The translations under genes and the position numbers were made by a program. From the NCBI RefSeq assembly GCF_003833015.1, contig NZ_RJLQ01000012.1, forward strand, positions 80,606 to 144,605: DNA of 64,000 nt, written 5' to 3'. Shown here one piece after another: positions 51,691-61,066 of this stretch (positions are counted from its first letter, which is position 1; every line of letters begins with the position of its first letter). The DNA is from Clostridium sp. E02. GTDB lineage: Bacteria; Bacillota; Clostridia; Lachnospirales; Lachnospiraceae. The notes beneath the pieces were generated by a model. The model did no database searches. It saw only the letters and a list, made by a program, of their open reading frames with translations, and was not told the DNA's origin.

Positions 51691-52503
51691 TTATTCTTTT
51701 CGGTAAGTAGCCGGCATCAAATATTTATAAGGAGTCTTTTCCTTATTAATTGTTTCTGAATGGCCAATCAGAAGATAACCGCCCGGAGCAGTTGCTTCAT
51801 AGAAACGCTGGATCAAACCGTCTTTTGTATTCTGATCAAAATAAATCATCACATTCCTACAGAATATAACATCAAATTTTAATCGAAACCGAATTGGTTC
51901 CATTAGATTAAAGGTCTGAAATATAACATTAGACTTAATGGAAGGAGCCACAGAATAAACACCTTCCTGACCTGTTTTTACAAAATATTTATTTTTCCAT
52001 GTAGGAGATAAATTTTTCAGGGAATCTTCGTCATAGACCGCTTCTTTTGCTGCACGTAAGGCATTTTGCGAGATGTCGGTTGCAAGAACCCGGGTATCCC
52101 AGAGGGCGGCTTGCGCCCCTAGGGTTTCCTTTATAAGCATTGATATGGTATATGGTTCTTCTCCGGAAGAACAGCCTGCACTCCATATACTCAAAACTTT
52201 ATTTTTTTTTGTACTTAATAAATAAGGAAGAATTGTATCTTTGAAAAACTGAAAATGAGCTTCTTCTCTCATAAAATATGTATAGTTGGTGGTTAGTTTA
52301 TTCAACATGACTTCTAAGTCAGCCGGATTTTTTGAAGAAATAACATGGTCAATATAATCCGTAAAGGATGTATACCCCAATGAGAGGATTGTATTTGATA
52401 ATCGTCCCATAATTAGCTGTATTTTTTTCGAAAGGTCGATCCCGTAATTCTTTTTGACAAATTGGACCAGACGAAGGAAGTCTTGTTGTGAAAGTGTTAA
52501 CAT
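51691..52503 (-). CDS. cheR: Chemotaxis methyltransferase CheR
   Basis: 270 aa. N-terminal helical domain (QQDFLRLVQFVKKNYGIDLS), SAM domain with SIWSAGCSSGEEPYTISMLI and FDVIFCRNVMIYFDQNTKDG. Methylates chemoreceptor glutamates. 13 bp after cheW. No TPR extension. Confidence 0.96.
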   Translation of the reverse strand: MLTLSQQDFLRLVQFVKKNYGIDLSKKIQLIMGRLSNTILSLGYTSFTDYIDHVISSKNPADLEVMLNKLTTNYTYFMREEAHFQFFKDTILPYLLSTKKNKVLSIWSAGCSSGEEPYTISMLIKETLGAQAALWDTRVLATDISQNALRAAKEAVYDEDSLKNLSPTWKNKYFVKTGQEGVYSVAPSIKSNVIFQTFNLMEPIRFRLKFDVIFCRNVMIYFDQNTKDGLIQRFYEATAPGGYLLIGHSETINKEKTPYKYLMPATYRKE

Positions 52504-52516
52504 AGAGTGCCGTCCT

Positions 52517-53014
52517 TTACGAGTTATTCACGAGTGTTTCGCTATCCAGAAGCAGAACAACTTTGTTATCCGGCATAGAGATCATGCCACTAACCAGTTC
52601 TTCCCGGTTATTGGCTGGTACAGAAGAGATTCTTGAGTAATCAATATCAAGAACCTGTTCCACGTCATCAACCACAATGCCTATAAAAACAGAATCTACA
52701 TTTAAAACAATGACACAAGTCGTGCTCGTATATTCAATGGCTGGTTTTCCCAGTCTCAGGCGAATATCAATAATTGGTACGATCTGCCCTCTTAAATTAA
52801 TAATTCCCTTCACATAATTAGGCATCATGGGCATCGTTGTGATTACGTGATTGGTGATGATTTCAATGATATAGTTGGTACTTACTCCAAAGATCAAATT
52901 ATCGGAGCGGAAGGTTAAATAGCGTTCCATATTCTCTAAAACATCAGAAGTAAGGTCGCCGTAAGTGATTTTCTCCGAATCGGCCATAGCGGTTCGTGTA
53001 TTCTCTGCTGACAT
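52517..53014 (-). CDS. cheW: Chemotaxis coupling protein CheW
   Basis: 165 aa single CheW/SH3-like domain: VSTNYIIEIITNHVITTMPM, VKGIINLRGQIVPIIDIRLR, plus VDDVEQVLDI. Bridges receptors and CheA. The N-terminus has about 25 extra residues before the domain. SD TTGGAGGAA. Confidence 0.95.
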   Translation of the reverse strand: MSAENTRTAMADSEKITYGDLTSDVLENMERYLTFRSDNLIFGVSTNYIIEIITNHVITTMPMMPNYVKGIINLRGQIVPIIDIRLRLGKPAIEYTSTTCVIVLNVDSVFIGIVVDDVEQVLDIDYSRISSVPANNREELVSGMISMPDNKVVLLLDSETLVNNS

Positions 53015-53039
53015 GTGTATTCCTCCAATTCCTATTTTA

Positions 53040-55169
53040 TTAATGTTGTGAAGCCGAAAATAGATTCAGCACGTCTAAAATAATACTGATATTACCATCG
53101 CCCAGGATCGTACAGCCACTGATACCGGAATCCTTGATGTTAAAGCTGTTTAAATAGACCGGAAGAGGTTTTACAACCACTTGCTGTTCTCCAAGCAGAT
53201 CATCAACAAAGAGACAATAGGATTTATCCCCAGATTCTACCCATACCAGAATTCCGTCTTCAATATTGGCAACGTCTGTATCAATATTATATAGTCTGTG
53301 TATTCTCACGATCGGATAGAACTGATTCATGCATTTAATAATTTCATTGCCTTCTGTATCATAGATTACCTCTTCCTTTTTAACTTTAAAGGACTGACGA
53401 ATATTGGCAATTGGAATCGTAAATACGGATTTTCCAACTGAAATCTCCATACCGTCAACAATAGCCATAGTAAGAGGAATCTTTAACGTAGTACACATAC
53501 CCTTTCCAAGCTCACTTGATACGGTTACGGTACCACCTATGGTTTCCACGTTTTTCTTTACAACATCCATGCCAACACCCCGGCCAGAAAATTCCGTTAC
53601 GACTTCATTGGTAGAAAATCCAGGAGCCAGTAAAAGAGAAAGAATTTCTTTTTGTGTGTATTCATTCTCCGGTTTTGTTAAAATACCGTTTCTCTTTGCC
53701 TTTGCCAAAATTCCAGCGGGATCTGCCCCTTTTCCGTCATCACTGATGGAAATAACGACTTCATTGGTTGTATGCGTGGCGGAAAGAATAATCTCACCCT
53801 GTGGATCCTTGCCAGCTGCAATACGGTCTTCTTCTGTTTCTTCAATTCCATGGTCCATAGAATTTCGAACAATATGCATGATAGGGTCTCCAATGCTATC
53901 AACAATGGATTTATCTACTTCCGTATGCTCACCTATGATGGTCAGGCGAACGTCTTTTTTAAGTTTCTGCTTCATGTCTCTTACAATTCGGTTCATCTTC
54001 TGGAAAACACCGGAAATAGGAACCATGCGCAGAGACATTACAATATCCTGAAGATCATCCGTCAATTTGCGAAGCTGTCTGGTTGCCTTTAAAAAACTGT
54101 CTAAGTTTTTTAAATTCTGGATTTCAGGAGAAGAAGTTACCATGGATTCTGTTATAACAATCTCGCCGACAATGGCAACTAAGTTGTCCAGTTTTGCAAG
54201 ATTAACGTTGATTAAGTTCTGCTTACTTGGCATTTGATGACCGGAGCTTGCAGCCGGAGCGTTAGCGGGTGCCGCCTTTTCACGTACTGCGGGCGCAGCT
54301 GAGGAGGGGGAAACAGATTTTACTTGTTTTTTCTCAACAGAATCTTTTGATCGAATGTTTTCTATGAGTTCATAAGATCTTATATTATTTAAATTATTAA
54401 TTTGTGAAATTGCGGAGTCTACATCGTCTCTAGAATTAAAGGTGAGGAAAAATCCTTTTTCAATGATAGAGCCCATGGTTTTACTGTTTGTTTCCACATC
54501 TTTGGGATAAAAACCAAATTCCAGACCAGACTCTTTTAATGAGGTTACAAGCATGAATGCACGAAGGTGCTCCATTCCACATCCCTCGTCAAAAAAGATT
54601 CTTAAGAAAAATGCAGAGTTATCATCTGGACATCCTGCCAGATCCATCCGGATCTCATCCAGACTGGAAGTTGCATTAACAGTCTCTTCTGGCTGTACCG
54701 TTTTTTTTGATTCTGGTTTGCTGCTGATGCCTTCATCTTTTGTTGTTTTTACGCCATCTGTGCTTATTTTTTTAAGAAAGGTATTAATTTCCTCCGTGAG
54801 ATTGTCGACATTATCACTAAGCGGCTCGTTGTTTTCTACCTTTGCCACCTCAGCACGAAGCAGATCCGTAGAACGGAACATCAAGTCAAAAAGAGTGCTC
54901 TTGTGAGAAGTGTCAAAGGAATCCAGCCCATGTTCACGAATAAAAAAGAATAAATCTTCTATGTGGTGAGCGATTTGCATCAATGAAGAAAACTCCATCA
55001 TGGCAGAGGATCCCTTAATGGTGTGCATAATACGAAAAATTTCGTTCACATCGTCCACCGTAAAATCTCCTGCTTTTTCGGCTTCTATCAGGAGCTCATC
55101 CAACTGCTCCAGAAGAGAATTGGTTTCAAAAAGATACATATCAAGCATATTATCCATGCCGTTATCCAT
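53040..55169 (-). CDS. cheA: Chemotaxis histidine kinase CheA
   Basis: 709 aa. P1 Hpt with H49 in IMHTIKGSSAMMEF; P2 docking region about 170-275; linker (APANAPAAS); P3 dimerisation about 310-375; P4 ATPase with N box IMHIVRNSMDHGIE, G1 SDDGKGADP and G2 GRGVGMDVVKKNV; P5 CheW-like 575-709. Phosphorylates CheY and CheB. First gene of cheA-cheW-cheR-cheB. Confidence 0.97.
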   Translation of the reverse strand: MDNGMDNMLDMYLFETNSLLEQLDELLIEAEKAGDFTVDDVNEIFRIMHTIKGSSAMMEFSSLMQIAHHIEDLFFFIREHGLDSFDTSHKSTLFDLMFRSTDLLRAEVAKVENNEPLSDNVDNLTEEINTFLKKISTDGVKTTKDEGISSKPESKKTVQPEETVNATSSLDEIRMDLAGCPDDNSAFFLRIFFDEGCGMEHLRAFMLVTSLKESGLEFGFYPKDVETNSKTMGSIIEKGFFLTFNSRDDVDSAISQINNLNNIRSYELIENIRSKDSVEKKQVKSVSPSSAAPAVREKAAPANAPAASSGHQMPSKQNLINVNLAKLDNLVAIVGEIVITESMVTSSPEIQNLKNLDSFLKATRQLRKLTDDLQDIVMSLRMVPISGVFQKMNRIVRDMKQKLKKDVRLTIIGEHTEVDKSIVDSIGDPIMHIVRNSMDHGIEETEEDRIAAGKDPQGEIILSATHTTNEVVISISDDGKGADPAGILAKAKRNGILTKPENEYTQKEILSLLLAPGFSTNEVVTEFSGRGVGMDVVKKNVETIGGTVTVSSELGKGMCTTLKIPLTMAIVDGMEISVGKSVFTIPIANIRQSFKVKKEEVIYDTEGNEIIKCMNQFYPIVRIHRLYNIDTDVANIEDGILVWVESGDKSYCLFVDDLLGEQQVVVKPLPVYLNSFNIKDSGISGCTILGDGNISIILDVLNLFSASQH

Positions 55170-55208
55170 AATATTTACACCGCCTTGTCTAGTTTAGTAT
55201 ATATTTAA

Positions 55209-55235
55209 ATATCGGTATGGCTGGTCAAAAAATAA
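55209..55235 (-). promoter_or_regulatory. Sigma-28-like promoter of the cheA operon
   Basis: Minus strand TTAT, 15 bp, ACCGATAT, 40 bp before cheA. The -10 contains CCGATAT, the Bacillus subtilis SigD consensus. Confidence 0.5.
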
Positions 55236-55296
55236 TAGCAAATCACAGAACCTTTTGAAAAAATAAAAGGAAACACCATATACATGGAGGCATAAT

Positions 55297-56718
55297 ATGG
55301 CAGATATTTTAAAAGTAACGACACCGATGTCCGGTTATGACAACTCAAGCATCAAAAATAACCCCCAGGCAGGGCAGGGAGTACAGATACAAAACCCTGT
55401 GGATCCAAGCAAAGTCACAAGAGGGGATAACCGGACTGACTCAGGTGGAAGCAAAGAACAGCAGTTGGCATTCCAGTACGGTTCTAATTTTGGAACATTT
55501 TTAAATTCAATTAAAAACATGCCAGATCTTTCCAAGATTTTCACAGATATATTTTTTCAGGGAGAGGATGTGCTTACAGGAGGTGTGATGGGAGAAGAAG
55601 CTGCAAAACAGATCGCTTCTTTTTTTCAGGCAGCTCAGATGAAGGATGAAGAAATTCTTGGCTTCATCAAAGATCAGGCAGAGTCATCTGTTCGATTCAA
55701 TGGAGGGATTTTCGAACAGCTCCGTCACGTGATGTCAGATACAAATTCTGTTGACTTAAAAACTGATGTTTTGAATTTTATTCGAAAATTTAATGATATG
55801 TCTTCCGGCAAGCATATACTTCATGATATATTTAATAATGTGGATGGTATGAAGGCATATGTGTTTAAACAGACTGCAGACCAGATTGAGAATCTGCTGA
55901 ATGCTTTGAATCTGTCTGCCAGTGCTGGGGATACTTCTTCCAATGCAGTTTTGTTAAAGGAGAAACTTCTGCCAATGCTTGGTAAGTATGTAGCTCAGAA
56001 TCACGAAATGGGAACGTTTCGGGATAAGATATCCCTTTTAACTGTCTTGATTTCAAGATATGAGAATGGGAACCGGGAGGATGTGTTACAAGCTTTCTCA
56101 AAATTAACGGGATATCAAGGATTTCGGAAGCATTTTGGGAACACCTCCATGGAAGAATTTGGAGAACTGCTTGAACAAGTGGATATGGAGCAGGCTGCTG
56201 GAAAGAATGAATGGGCAGACAAATTTATAGATTTTGTAAGTATGGGGGCCAATGGTGATACGGGACTTGAAAATAAGCAGATGTTTTTAAACTTACTTCA
56301 CAACATGGTTCTCAACGAGAGTGTCTACATGCCTTTGCTCCATCTTGCGTTCCCAATTCATATCGGAGGAAAGAAATTATTTTCTGAAATGTGGATTGAT
56401 CCAGATGAAGAGGGTAGCAGCACTCAGGCAGGTGTGGAGCGGAGAGTCCGGATATTCGCCAAGTTTGATATCAAAGATTTGGGACAGTTTAAACTTTTGA
56501 TGCTTTATGGGGAAAGCAACTCAGTTCTCCAAATTTATTATCCAGAAAAGATTACAAAATCTGAGTCAAATATACAAAAAGGCATCAAAAGTATTATGGA
56601 AAAATATCATTTTCGCAGTGATAATATATTTTTGTATGCGGGAGAAGGTCCAACTTCTCCACTCACAGTTTTTCCGAAAATCCAGGAAAGGAGAAATTCA
56701 GTCGATGTCACAATTTAA
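55297..56718 (+). CDS. Uncharacterised YlqG/FliK-like protein
   Basis: 473 aa, no TM or signal peptide, 1-50 disordered. Helical middle (SRYENGNREDVLQAF) and a C-terminal beta-containing domain (AFPIHIGGKKLFSEMWIDPD; VRIFAKFDIKDLGQFKLLML) that recalls the FliK hook-domain pattern. It overlaps flhX by 14 nt, as ylqG does ylqH in Bacillus subtilis. Suggested role: ruler-like or export control partner of FlhX, by context only. I cannot assign a function. Confidence 0.6.
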   Translation: MADILKVTTPMSGYDNSSIKNNPQAGQGVQIQNPVDPSKVTRGDNRTDSGGSKEQQLAFQYGSNFGTFLNSIKNMPDLSKIFTDIFFQGEDVLTGGVMGEEAAKQIASFFQAAQMKDEEILGFIKDQAESSVRFNGGIFEQLRHVMSDTNSVDLKTDVLNFIRKFNDMSSGKHILHDIFNNVDGMKAYVFKQTADQIENLLNALNLSASAGDTSSNAVLLKEKLLPMLGKYVAQNHEMGTFRDKISLLTVLISRYENGNREDVLQAFSKLTGYQGFRKHFGNTSMEEFGELLEQVDMEQAAGKNEWADKFIDFVSMGANGDTGLENKQMFLNLLHNMVLNESVYMPLLHLAFPIHIGGKKLFSEMWIDPDEEGSSTQAGVERRVRIFAKFDIKDLGQFKLLMLYGESNSVLQIYYPEKITKSESNIQKGIKSIMEKYHFRSDNIFLYAGEGPTSPLTVFPKIQERRNSVDVTI

Positions 56719-57046
56719 AAATACGTTAAATAAAAAAGCGGTTGCATTAAAATACGATGATGCGAAAAACCGCTCTCCAGTTATTGTTGCGTCAGGAATG
56801 GGGTATATGGCAGAAAAGATTGTGGAAGCAGCCAATGAAAATGGGGTACCTGTTTATGAAGATAATTCTTTGGCCACCATTTTGACGCAATTAGAACTGG
56901 GAAGCCAGGTACCGGAAGAACTGTATCAGGCAATTGTAGATATTTATCTTTATTTCCTGGATTTTGCACCTGGAACGGAAAAAGAAAAAATTATGACGGT
57001 AGAAGAAGAACTGATAGAAACAGAAGAAGAGGAAATATTAAAATAG
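56705..57046 (+). CDS. FlhX: stand-alone FlhB C-terminal domain
   Basis: 113 aa from ATG 56705 (AAAGGAG upstream). KAVALKYDDAKNRSPVIVAS, GMGYMAEKIVEAANENGVPV, and PVYEDNSLATILTQLELGSQ follow the FlhB cytoplasmic C-domain (after the NPTH cleavage site). The NPTH motif itself reads RSPVI, so no autocleavage. FlhX (YlqH) can partly replace the FlhB C-domain. Acidic tail of glutamates. Confidence 0.85.
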   Translation: MSQFKNTLNKKAVALKYDDAKNRSPVIVASGMGYMAEKIVEAANENGVPVYEDNSLATILTQLELGSQVPEELYQAIVDIYLYFLDFAPGTEKEKIMTVEEELIETEEEEILK

Positions 57047-57065
57047 GAAGCGGTGGAGTAAGTCT

Positions 57066-57689
57066 ATGTTTAAAGAGTGCGAAAAAGCTTGTATTTATTC
57101 TTTGGATAATGTTTTTTTGGCAGAAGTAAGAGTACTCGATGGGGAACAAGAAGAAATGGGACTGATTTTTGACCAAGAAGAGGATATGGATAAGGTAAAT
57201 ACCGAGTCTATTGTTGTTTTTTATGATGCAATCCAAGGGCTTGTTACCTGCAAGTGCAGTCTGTCTGGAAGGCTTAAAGTGACGGGAGATGAAGTTGGCG
57301 AATTAGGCAGGGCGATTTATAAGGTCCCTTGTAGAATCGTGGAACACATTTGTGTGGAACAAAGGCGCAAAGATTTAAAAGTTAGAGTATCCCTTCTGGT
57401 AGAGCTGGAAGGAGTGGACCATGAGGGGAATTCGATTCACGTTCCAGCGAAAATCAAAGACATCAGTGCAGGTGGAATTGGTTTTGAATCGGAAGCAGAA
57501 TTAACACAAGGTGATGTCTACTCCTTTCTATTTAAGACATCCACGGGCAGTTCCATGTTAAAAGTGTCTATTCTATGGGGGGAAAGTTACCGTTACGGCG
57601 GTCGCTTTTTCGATCAGACCTCTTTTCAGGAATCTCTTGTGAGGAAGTTTACATTTCAGGAACAGTTGAAAAACAGAAAAGTACAATAA
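57066..57689 (+). CDS. PilZ-domain c-di-GMP-binding protein
   Basis: 207 aa. N-terminal YcgR-N-like beta domain 1-95, PilZ domain about 97-200 with EQRRKDLKVRV (R100, R101, K105 where Arg is usual) and DISAGGIGF (D132, S134, G137). c-di-GMP binding expected, perhaps weaker. YcgR-type PilZ proteins brake the flagellar motor. Neighbours: flhX upstream, cell-wall-repeat proteins downstream. SD GAAGCGGTGGAG. Confidence 0.88.
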   Translation: MFKECEKACIYSLDNVFLAEVRVLDGEQEEMGLIFDQEEDMDKVNTESIVVFYDAIQGLVTCKCSLSGRLKVTGDEVGELGRAIYKVPCRIVEHICVEQRRKDLKVRVSLLVELEGVDHEGNSIHVPAKIKDISAGGIGFESEAELTQGDVYSFLFKTSTGSSMLKVSILWGESYRYGGRFFDQTSFQESLVRKFTFQEQLKNRKVQ

Positions 57690-57772
57690 ATCCTTATTTT
57701 CCGCTCCGGGAATGTCGACAACCTATTAATAGGCTGTTTGGTTTATTTAGTTTAAAGAAAAGGAGCGATAGC

Positions 57773-59128
57773 ATGAAACAACAAAAGAAAGCTTTGATCT
57801 TGTGTATTTTGTCAGTGCTTTGCCTATATCTGACTCCAGAAAGAGTGCTGGCAACCGAAACAATAAGTTCAATCAGCATAAAAGTTGGAATGAAGATTGA
57901 AGCAGGTGATCGGCTACCAGATATCAAGATTGATCAAAAGGATGGAGACTGTTACATATCTTCTGGAGACAAAAGGTATACCGTAAGGGAAGCCAAGTGG
58001 ATTACATCCGCTTCAAAAGATATGACCATAGGGGAAGAACCAAGGATGAGTGTCACTCTTTCCCCCTCCGATGAATATGATGCTTATTTTAAATCTTCTT
58101 ACGAAGCGACTAAGATAAAAATAAACGGGGGCTCTTATGTCAGTGCCAAGAGAAGTGGGAGTGATCTTGTGGTGACGCTTAGAACCAAACCGATGAAAGG
58201 ACTGTATGCGGAGCCAGAGGATGTGGGCTGGAAGGATACCAGACTAGGCCACGCTGTATGGTCAAAAGGAGATAACACATCCGGAGCATATGATGTTTGG
58301 CTTTATCGGGGGAAGAAAGCGATAGTAAAAAAAGAGCAAGTAAAGGCAACCACCTTCAATTTTTACCCTTATATGACAGAGGAAGGGACCTATTCCTTTA
58401 AAATCCGATCTGTGCCGTTTAAACAAGATGAATTAAAGAATGGGAAAAAGAGTGGCTGGGTAGAATCCGATGAACTTGTTATTCGTGCAAGAGATGTTTC
58501 TGATGGAACGGGGAAAAGTTCTGATACTGTAGACGGGGTGGCAAACAGTACGAAAACAGGTTGGTTGGAACAGTCAGGTTTATGGCAATATCAGTATGCA
58601 GACGGAACGGTTCAGGCAAATTCATGGCTGGTTCTTGATGATGTCTATTACAGATTTGATCAGACGGGTAAGATGGTAACTGGCTGGTTTCTTACTGACA
58701 GGGACATTTATTATATGGCAGCAAATGGTGCGATGGTAACTGGCTGGAATAAGATAGATAATACCTGGTACTATTTTTATCCCGATCAGGGACATGAAGC
58801 CCCGTATGGGGCAGCAGCCACTGGTTGGCAGGTGATTGATGGGCATTCTTTCTTTTTTAACAACAAAGGTGCTATGCAAACGGGCTGGTTGAATCAGGCA
58901 GGGAGATGGTATTATTTAAATACCGTAACCAATGGTGTGGAAGGTGTTATGCTAAAAGGTTTGATCACCAGAGATGGACAGACCTATTACACCAACCAGG
59001 AGGGGATTATGATGACTGGCTGGCAAAAATTTGATGGATATTGGAGATATTTTAATCAGGATGGAACCATGGTTGTGAATGCAGCCATTGATGGATATAT
59101 AATAAATCAGGATGGAGTATGGGAATAA
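57773..59128 (+). CDS. Secreted protein with cell-wall-binding repeats (first of pair)
   Basis: 451 aa from ATG 57773 (AAAGGAGCG upstream). Signal peptide 1-27 (KKALILCILSVLCLYLTPERV, LATE). A beta-rich N-domain about 30-250 with Fn3-like features, linker, then CW_binding_1-type repeats about 262-445 (GWLEQSGLWQYQYADG; MVTGWNKIDNTWYYF). Such repeats bind choline or cell-wall polymers. Function of the N-domain unknown. One-nt overlap with its paralogue (TAATG). Confidence 0.85.
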   Translation: MKQQKKALILCILSVLCLYLTPERVLATETISSISIKVGMKIEAGDRLPDIKIDQKDGDCYISSGDKRYTVREAKWITSASKDMTIGEEPRMSVTLSPSDEYDAYFKSSYEATKIKINGGSYVSAKRSGSDLVVTLRTKPMKGLYAEPEDVGWKDTRLGHAVWSKGDNTSGAYDVWLYRGKKAIVKKEQVKATTFNFYPYMTEEGTYSFKIRSVPFKQDELKNGKKSGWVESDELVIRARDVSDGTGKSSDTVDGVANSTKTGWLEQSGLWQYQYADGTVQANSWLVLDDVYYRFDQTGKMVTGWFLTDRDIYYMAANGAMVTGWNKIDNTWYYFYPDQGHEAPYGAAATGWQVIDGHSFFFNNKGAMQTGWLNQAGRWYYLNTVTNGVEGVMLKGLITRDGQTYYTNQEGIMMTGWQKFDGYWRYFNQDGTMVVNAAIDGYIINQDGVWE

Positions 59129-60189
59129 TGATGAGGACGGAAAAGACGAAGAAGATGGGTTTGTTCTTAGCTGCACTCATAATGGGATTTACATTCGTAC
59201 TTCCTGTTAAAACATTAGCGGACGAATCGATTGTTATTCGAAGTGTGAATTTAAAATTCGATAGTAAGTATGGGGATCAGGAAATTCTTATACCTGAAGT
59301 TTCTACCTCCGTTTCAGGAGTTACGGTACAGGACACACTTTGGAAGCATGATGTTAGTAAATGGAAAGCAGCTAAGCCAGAACGTGTGAGTGTATATTTA
59401 ACCTCTGATACTATGATTTTTGCGGATGCATATAATCGTTCTAAGTGTAAAATCACGGGTGGTAATTTTGTATCAGCGAAAGCGACGGATAATCATACGT
59501 TGGAGATTAAGGTAGATTATACTCCAGTTGTACGGTTGGGTACCACTGCACGAGCGGGGTGGAGTGACAGCAGAAAAACAAAGGCAGTTTGGGACAAGGT
59601 AGAATTCGCAACCGGTTATCAAGTGGCACTTTATGCGGATGATAAATTAATAAAGAGAATTCGTGTGGGAACTAACGTAGTAGATCTTTCCGAGTATATG
59701 AAGAAAGATGCGATTTATTATTACGAAGTCCGTGCGGTGGGAAATACTTCTAGTGACAGAAAATATTTGAAAGAAGGGGAATATGTTACTTCTGAAGATA
59801 TATTTATGGAATATGAAGGAGACACGGCCGGGAAGTGGAAGGGCAATACCTACCTTCAGGAAGATGGGGGATTACCGAGAAATAGTTGGAAACAGATATT
59901 AAATGATTGGTATTATTTTGATGGCAGCGGGATTTGTCAAACTGGCTGGTTGTTATCTGGCCAAAGATGGTATTATTTAAATCCAGCCGATGGTAGATTG
60001 CTTACCGGATGGCGGTTTATAAATGAAAAATGGTATTATTTAAATCCTGCTGGTGGGGAGATGCTGACCGGGTGGGTACAGGTACAACCAAACGTTTGGT
60101 ATTACTTTTATAAAGATGGAAGTATGGCTAGTAATACCAATATAGACGGATTTTGGGTGGATGAAACTGGAAGATGGTTTACGAAGTAG
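59128..60189 (+). CDS. Secreted protein with cell-wall-binding repeats (second of pair)
   Basis: 353 aa from ATG 59128 (GGATGGAG upstream; ATG 59131 possible). Signal peptide about 1-32 (KMGLFLAALIMGFTFVLPVK, TLADE). N-domain about 33-235 parallels the first protein: GG.FVSAK, RAGW.D.R...AVW (shared with GWKDTRLGHAVW). Fewer C-terminal repeats (CQTGWLLSGQRWYYLNPADG, MLTGWVQVQPNVWYYF). Tandem paralogues, so duplication. Confidence 0.85.
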   Translation: MMRTEKTKKMGLFLAALIMGFTFVLPVKTLADESIVIRSVNLKFDSKYGDQEILIPEVSTSVSGVTVQDTLWKHDVSKWKAAKPERVSVYLTSDTMIFADAYNRSKCKITGGNFVSAKATDNHTLEIKVDYTPVVRLGTTARAGWSDSRKTKAVWDKVEFATGYQVALYADDKLIKRIRVGTNVVDLSEYMKKDAIYYYEVRAVGNTSSDRKYLKEGEYVTSEDIFMEYEGDTAGKWKGNTYLQEDGGLPRNSWKQILNDWYYFDGSGICQTGWLLSGQRWYYLNPADGRLLTGWRFINEKWYYLNPAGGEMLTGWVQVQPNVWYYFYKDGSMASNTNIDGFWVDETGRWFTK

Positions 60190-60225
60190 CACTTAACTTA
60201 AAATAAGTACTAGGAGGAGCAAAAA

Positions 60226-61008
60226 GTGGTGACGATAGACCAGTTACGACTATCTGCACTTGCTAAATCAGGCATAGTGGAGAAGGGATACAAAGCTGCG
60301 AATGAAGTAAAAGGTAGTTTTAAACGAACATTTCAATCGGCTCTGAATGTTCCGTCTAATATGGAGTCAATGTTTCAAGAAGCTTCTAAAAAATATGGGG
60401 TTTCTACAAAATTGCTGAAAGCGGTAGCAAAAGCAGAGTCTAATTTTAATGCTTCAGCTACATCACCAAAGGGAGCTGCAGGCATAATGCAGCTAATGCC
60501 TGCAACGGCGAGAGCGTTAGGGGTTTCGGATCCCTACGATGCACGGAGCAATATTATGGGCGGTGCAAAATATCTAAAAGAAAATCTGGAGCGTTATAAC
60601 GGAGATGTAAAACTGACATTGGCGGCCTATAATGCTGGAAGCAATAACGTACGAAAGTATGGAGGGGTTCCACCTTTTAAAGAGACCCAGGAATATGTAA
60701 AAAAGATTATGAAAGATATGGGGAGTGAAGAGGGTACTTATGATGACGGCATGACTGGTAATATGTACGGTATGCTGAATACATATCAGAACACATATCA
60801 GAACACATATGGTAGTTATGATATACAAAATGCCATTCATGCCATATACAATCTGACGGGCACGAGTGGGAGTGGTGAGTCTTCTGAAATCGGTACAAAA
60901 AAAGAAGACTATCTCTATCTAGTTGAGCTGATGAAGCTGCGTATGCAGACTGCTTCCCACCAGCTTTCAAATCCTATGGATTTTAGCGACAAGAATAAAA
61001 TCATTTGA
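60226..61008 (+). CDS. Lytic transglycosylase (SLT domain) without signal peptide
   Basis: 260 aa. GTG start with AGGAGGAGC upstream. SLT domain about 50-165: catalytic E71 in KAVAKAESNFNASATSPKGA, AGIMQLMPATARALG, LAAYNAGSNNV. N-terminal 40 residues and C-terminal 95 residues lack a signal peptide or TM; the tail has NTYQNTYQNTYGSY. FlgJ-type peptidoglycan opener for the rod is likely by context, and no other flgJ is present. Confidence 0.85.
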   Translation: MVTIDQLRLSALAKSGIVEKGYKAANEVKGSFKRTFQSALNVPSNMESMFQEASKKYGVSTKLLKAVAKAESNFNASATSPKGAAGIMQLMPATARALGVSDPYDARSNIMGGAKYLKENLERYNGDVKLTLAAYNAGSNNVRKYGGVPPFKETQEYVKKIMKDMGSEEGTYDDGMTGNMYGMLNTYQNTYQNTYGSYDIQNAIHAIYNLTGTSGSGESSEIGTKKEDYLYLVELMKLRMQTASHQLSNPMDFSDKNKII

Positions 61009-61012
61009 TCAT

Positions 61013-61053
61013 AAAAGCCTTATGACAAGCATAACAGCTGTCATAAGGCTTTT
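61013..61053. terminator. Bidirectional terminator after the transglycosylase
   Basis: AAAAGCCTTATGACA / TGTCATAAGGCTTTTT stem with an 11-nt loop; A run and T run on opposite sides serve both the transglycosylase and the minus-strand CheY-like gene. Confidence 0.92.
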
Positions 61054-61066
61054 TATGTTTATAAAA

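Noticed and set aside
53404..54051. 215-codon plus-strand frame antisense to cheA
   Set aside because: Serine/proline-rich shadow of the cheA codons, no ribosome site and no family resemblance.
57575..57772. N-terminal extension of the first wall-binding protein
   Set aside because: It overlaps the PilZ gene in another frame; a signal peptide begins exactly at ATG 57773 after a good ribosome site.
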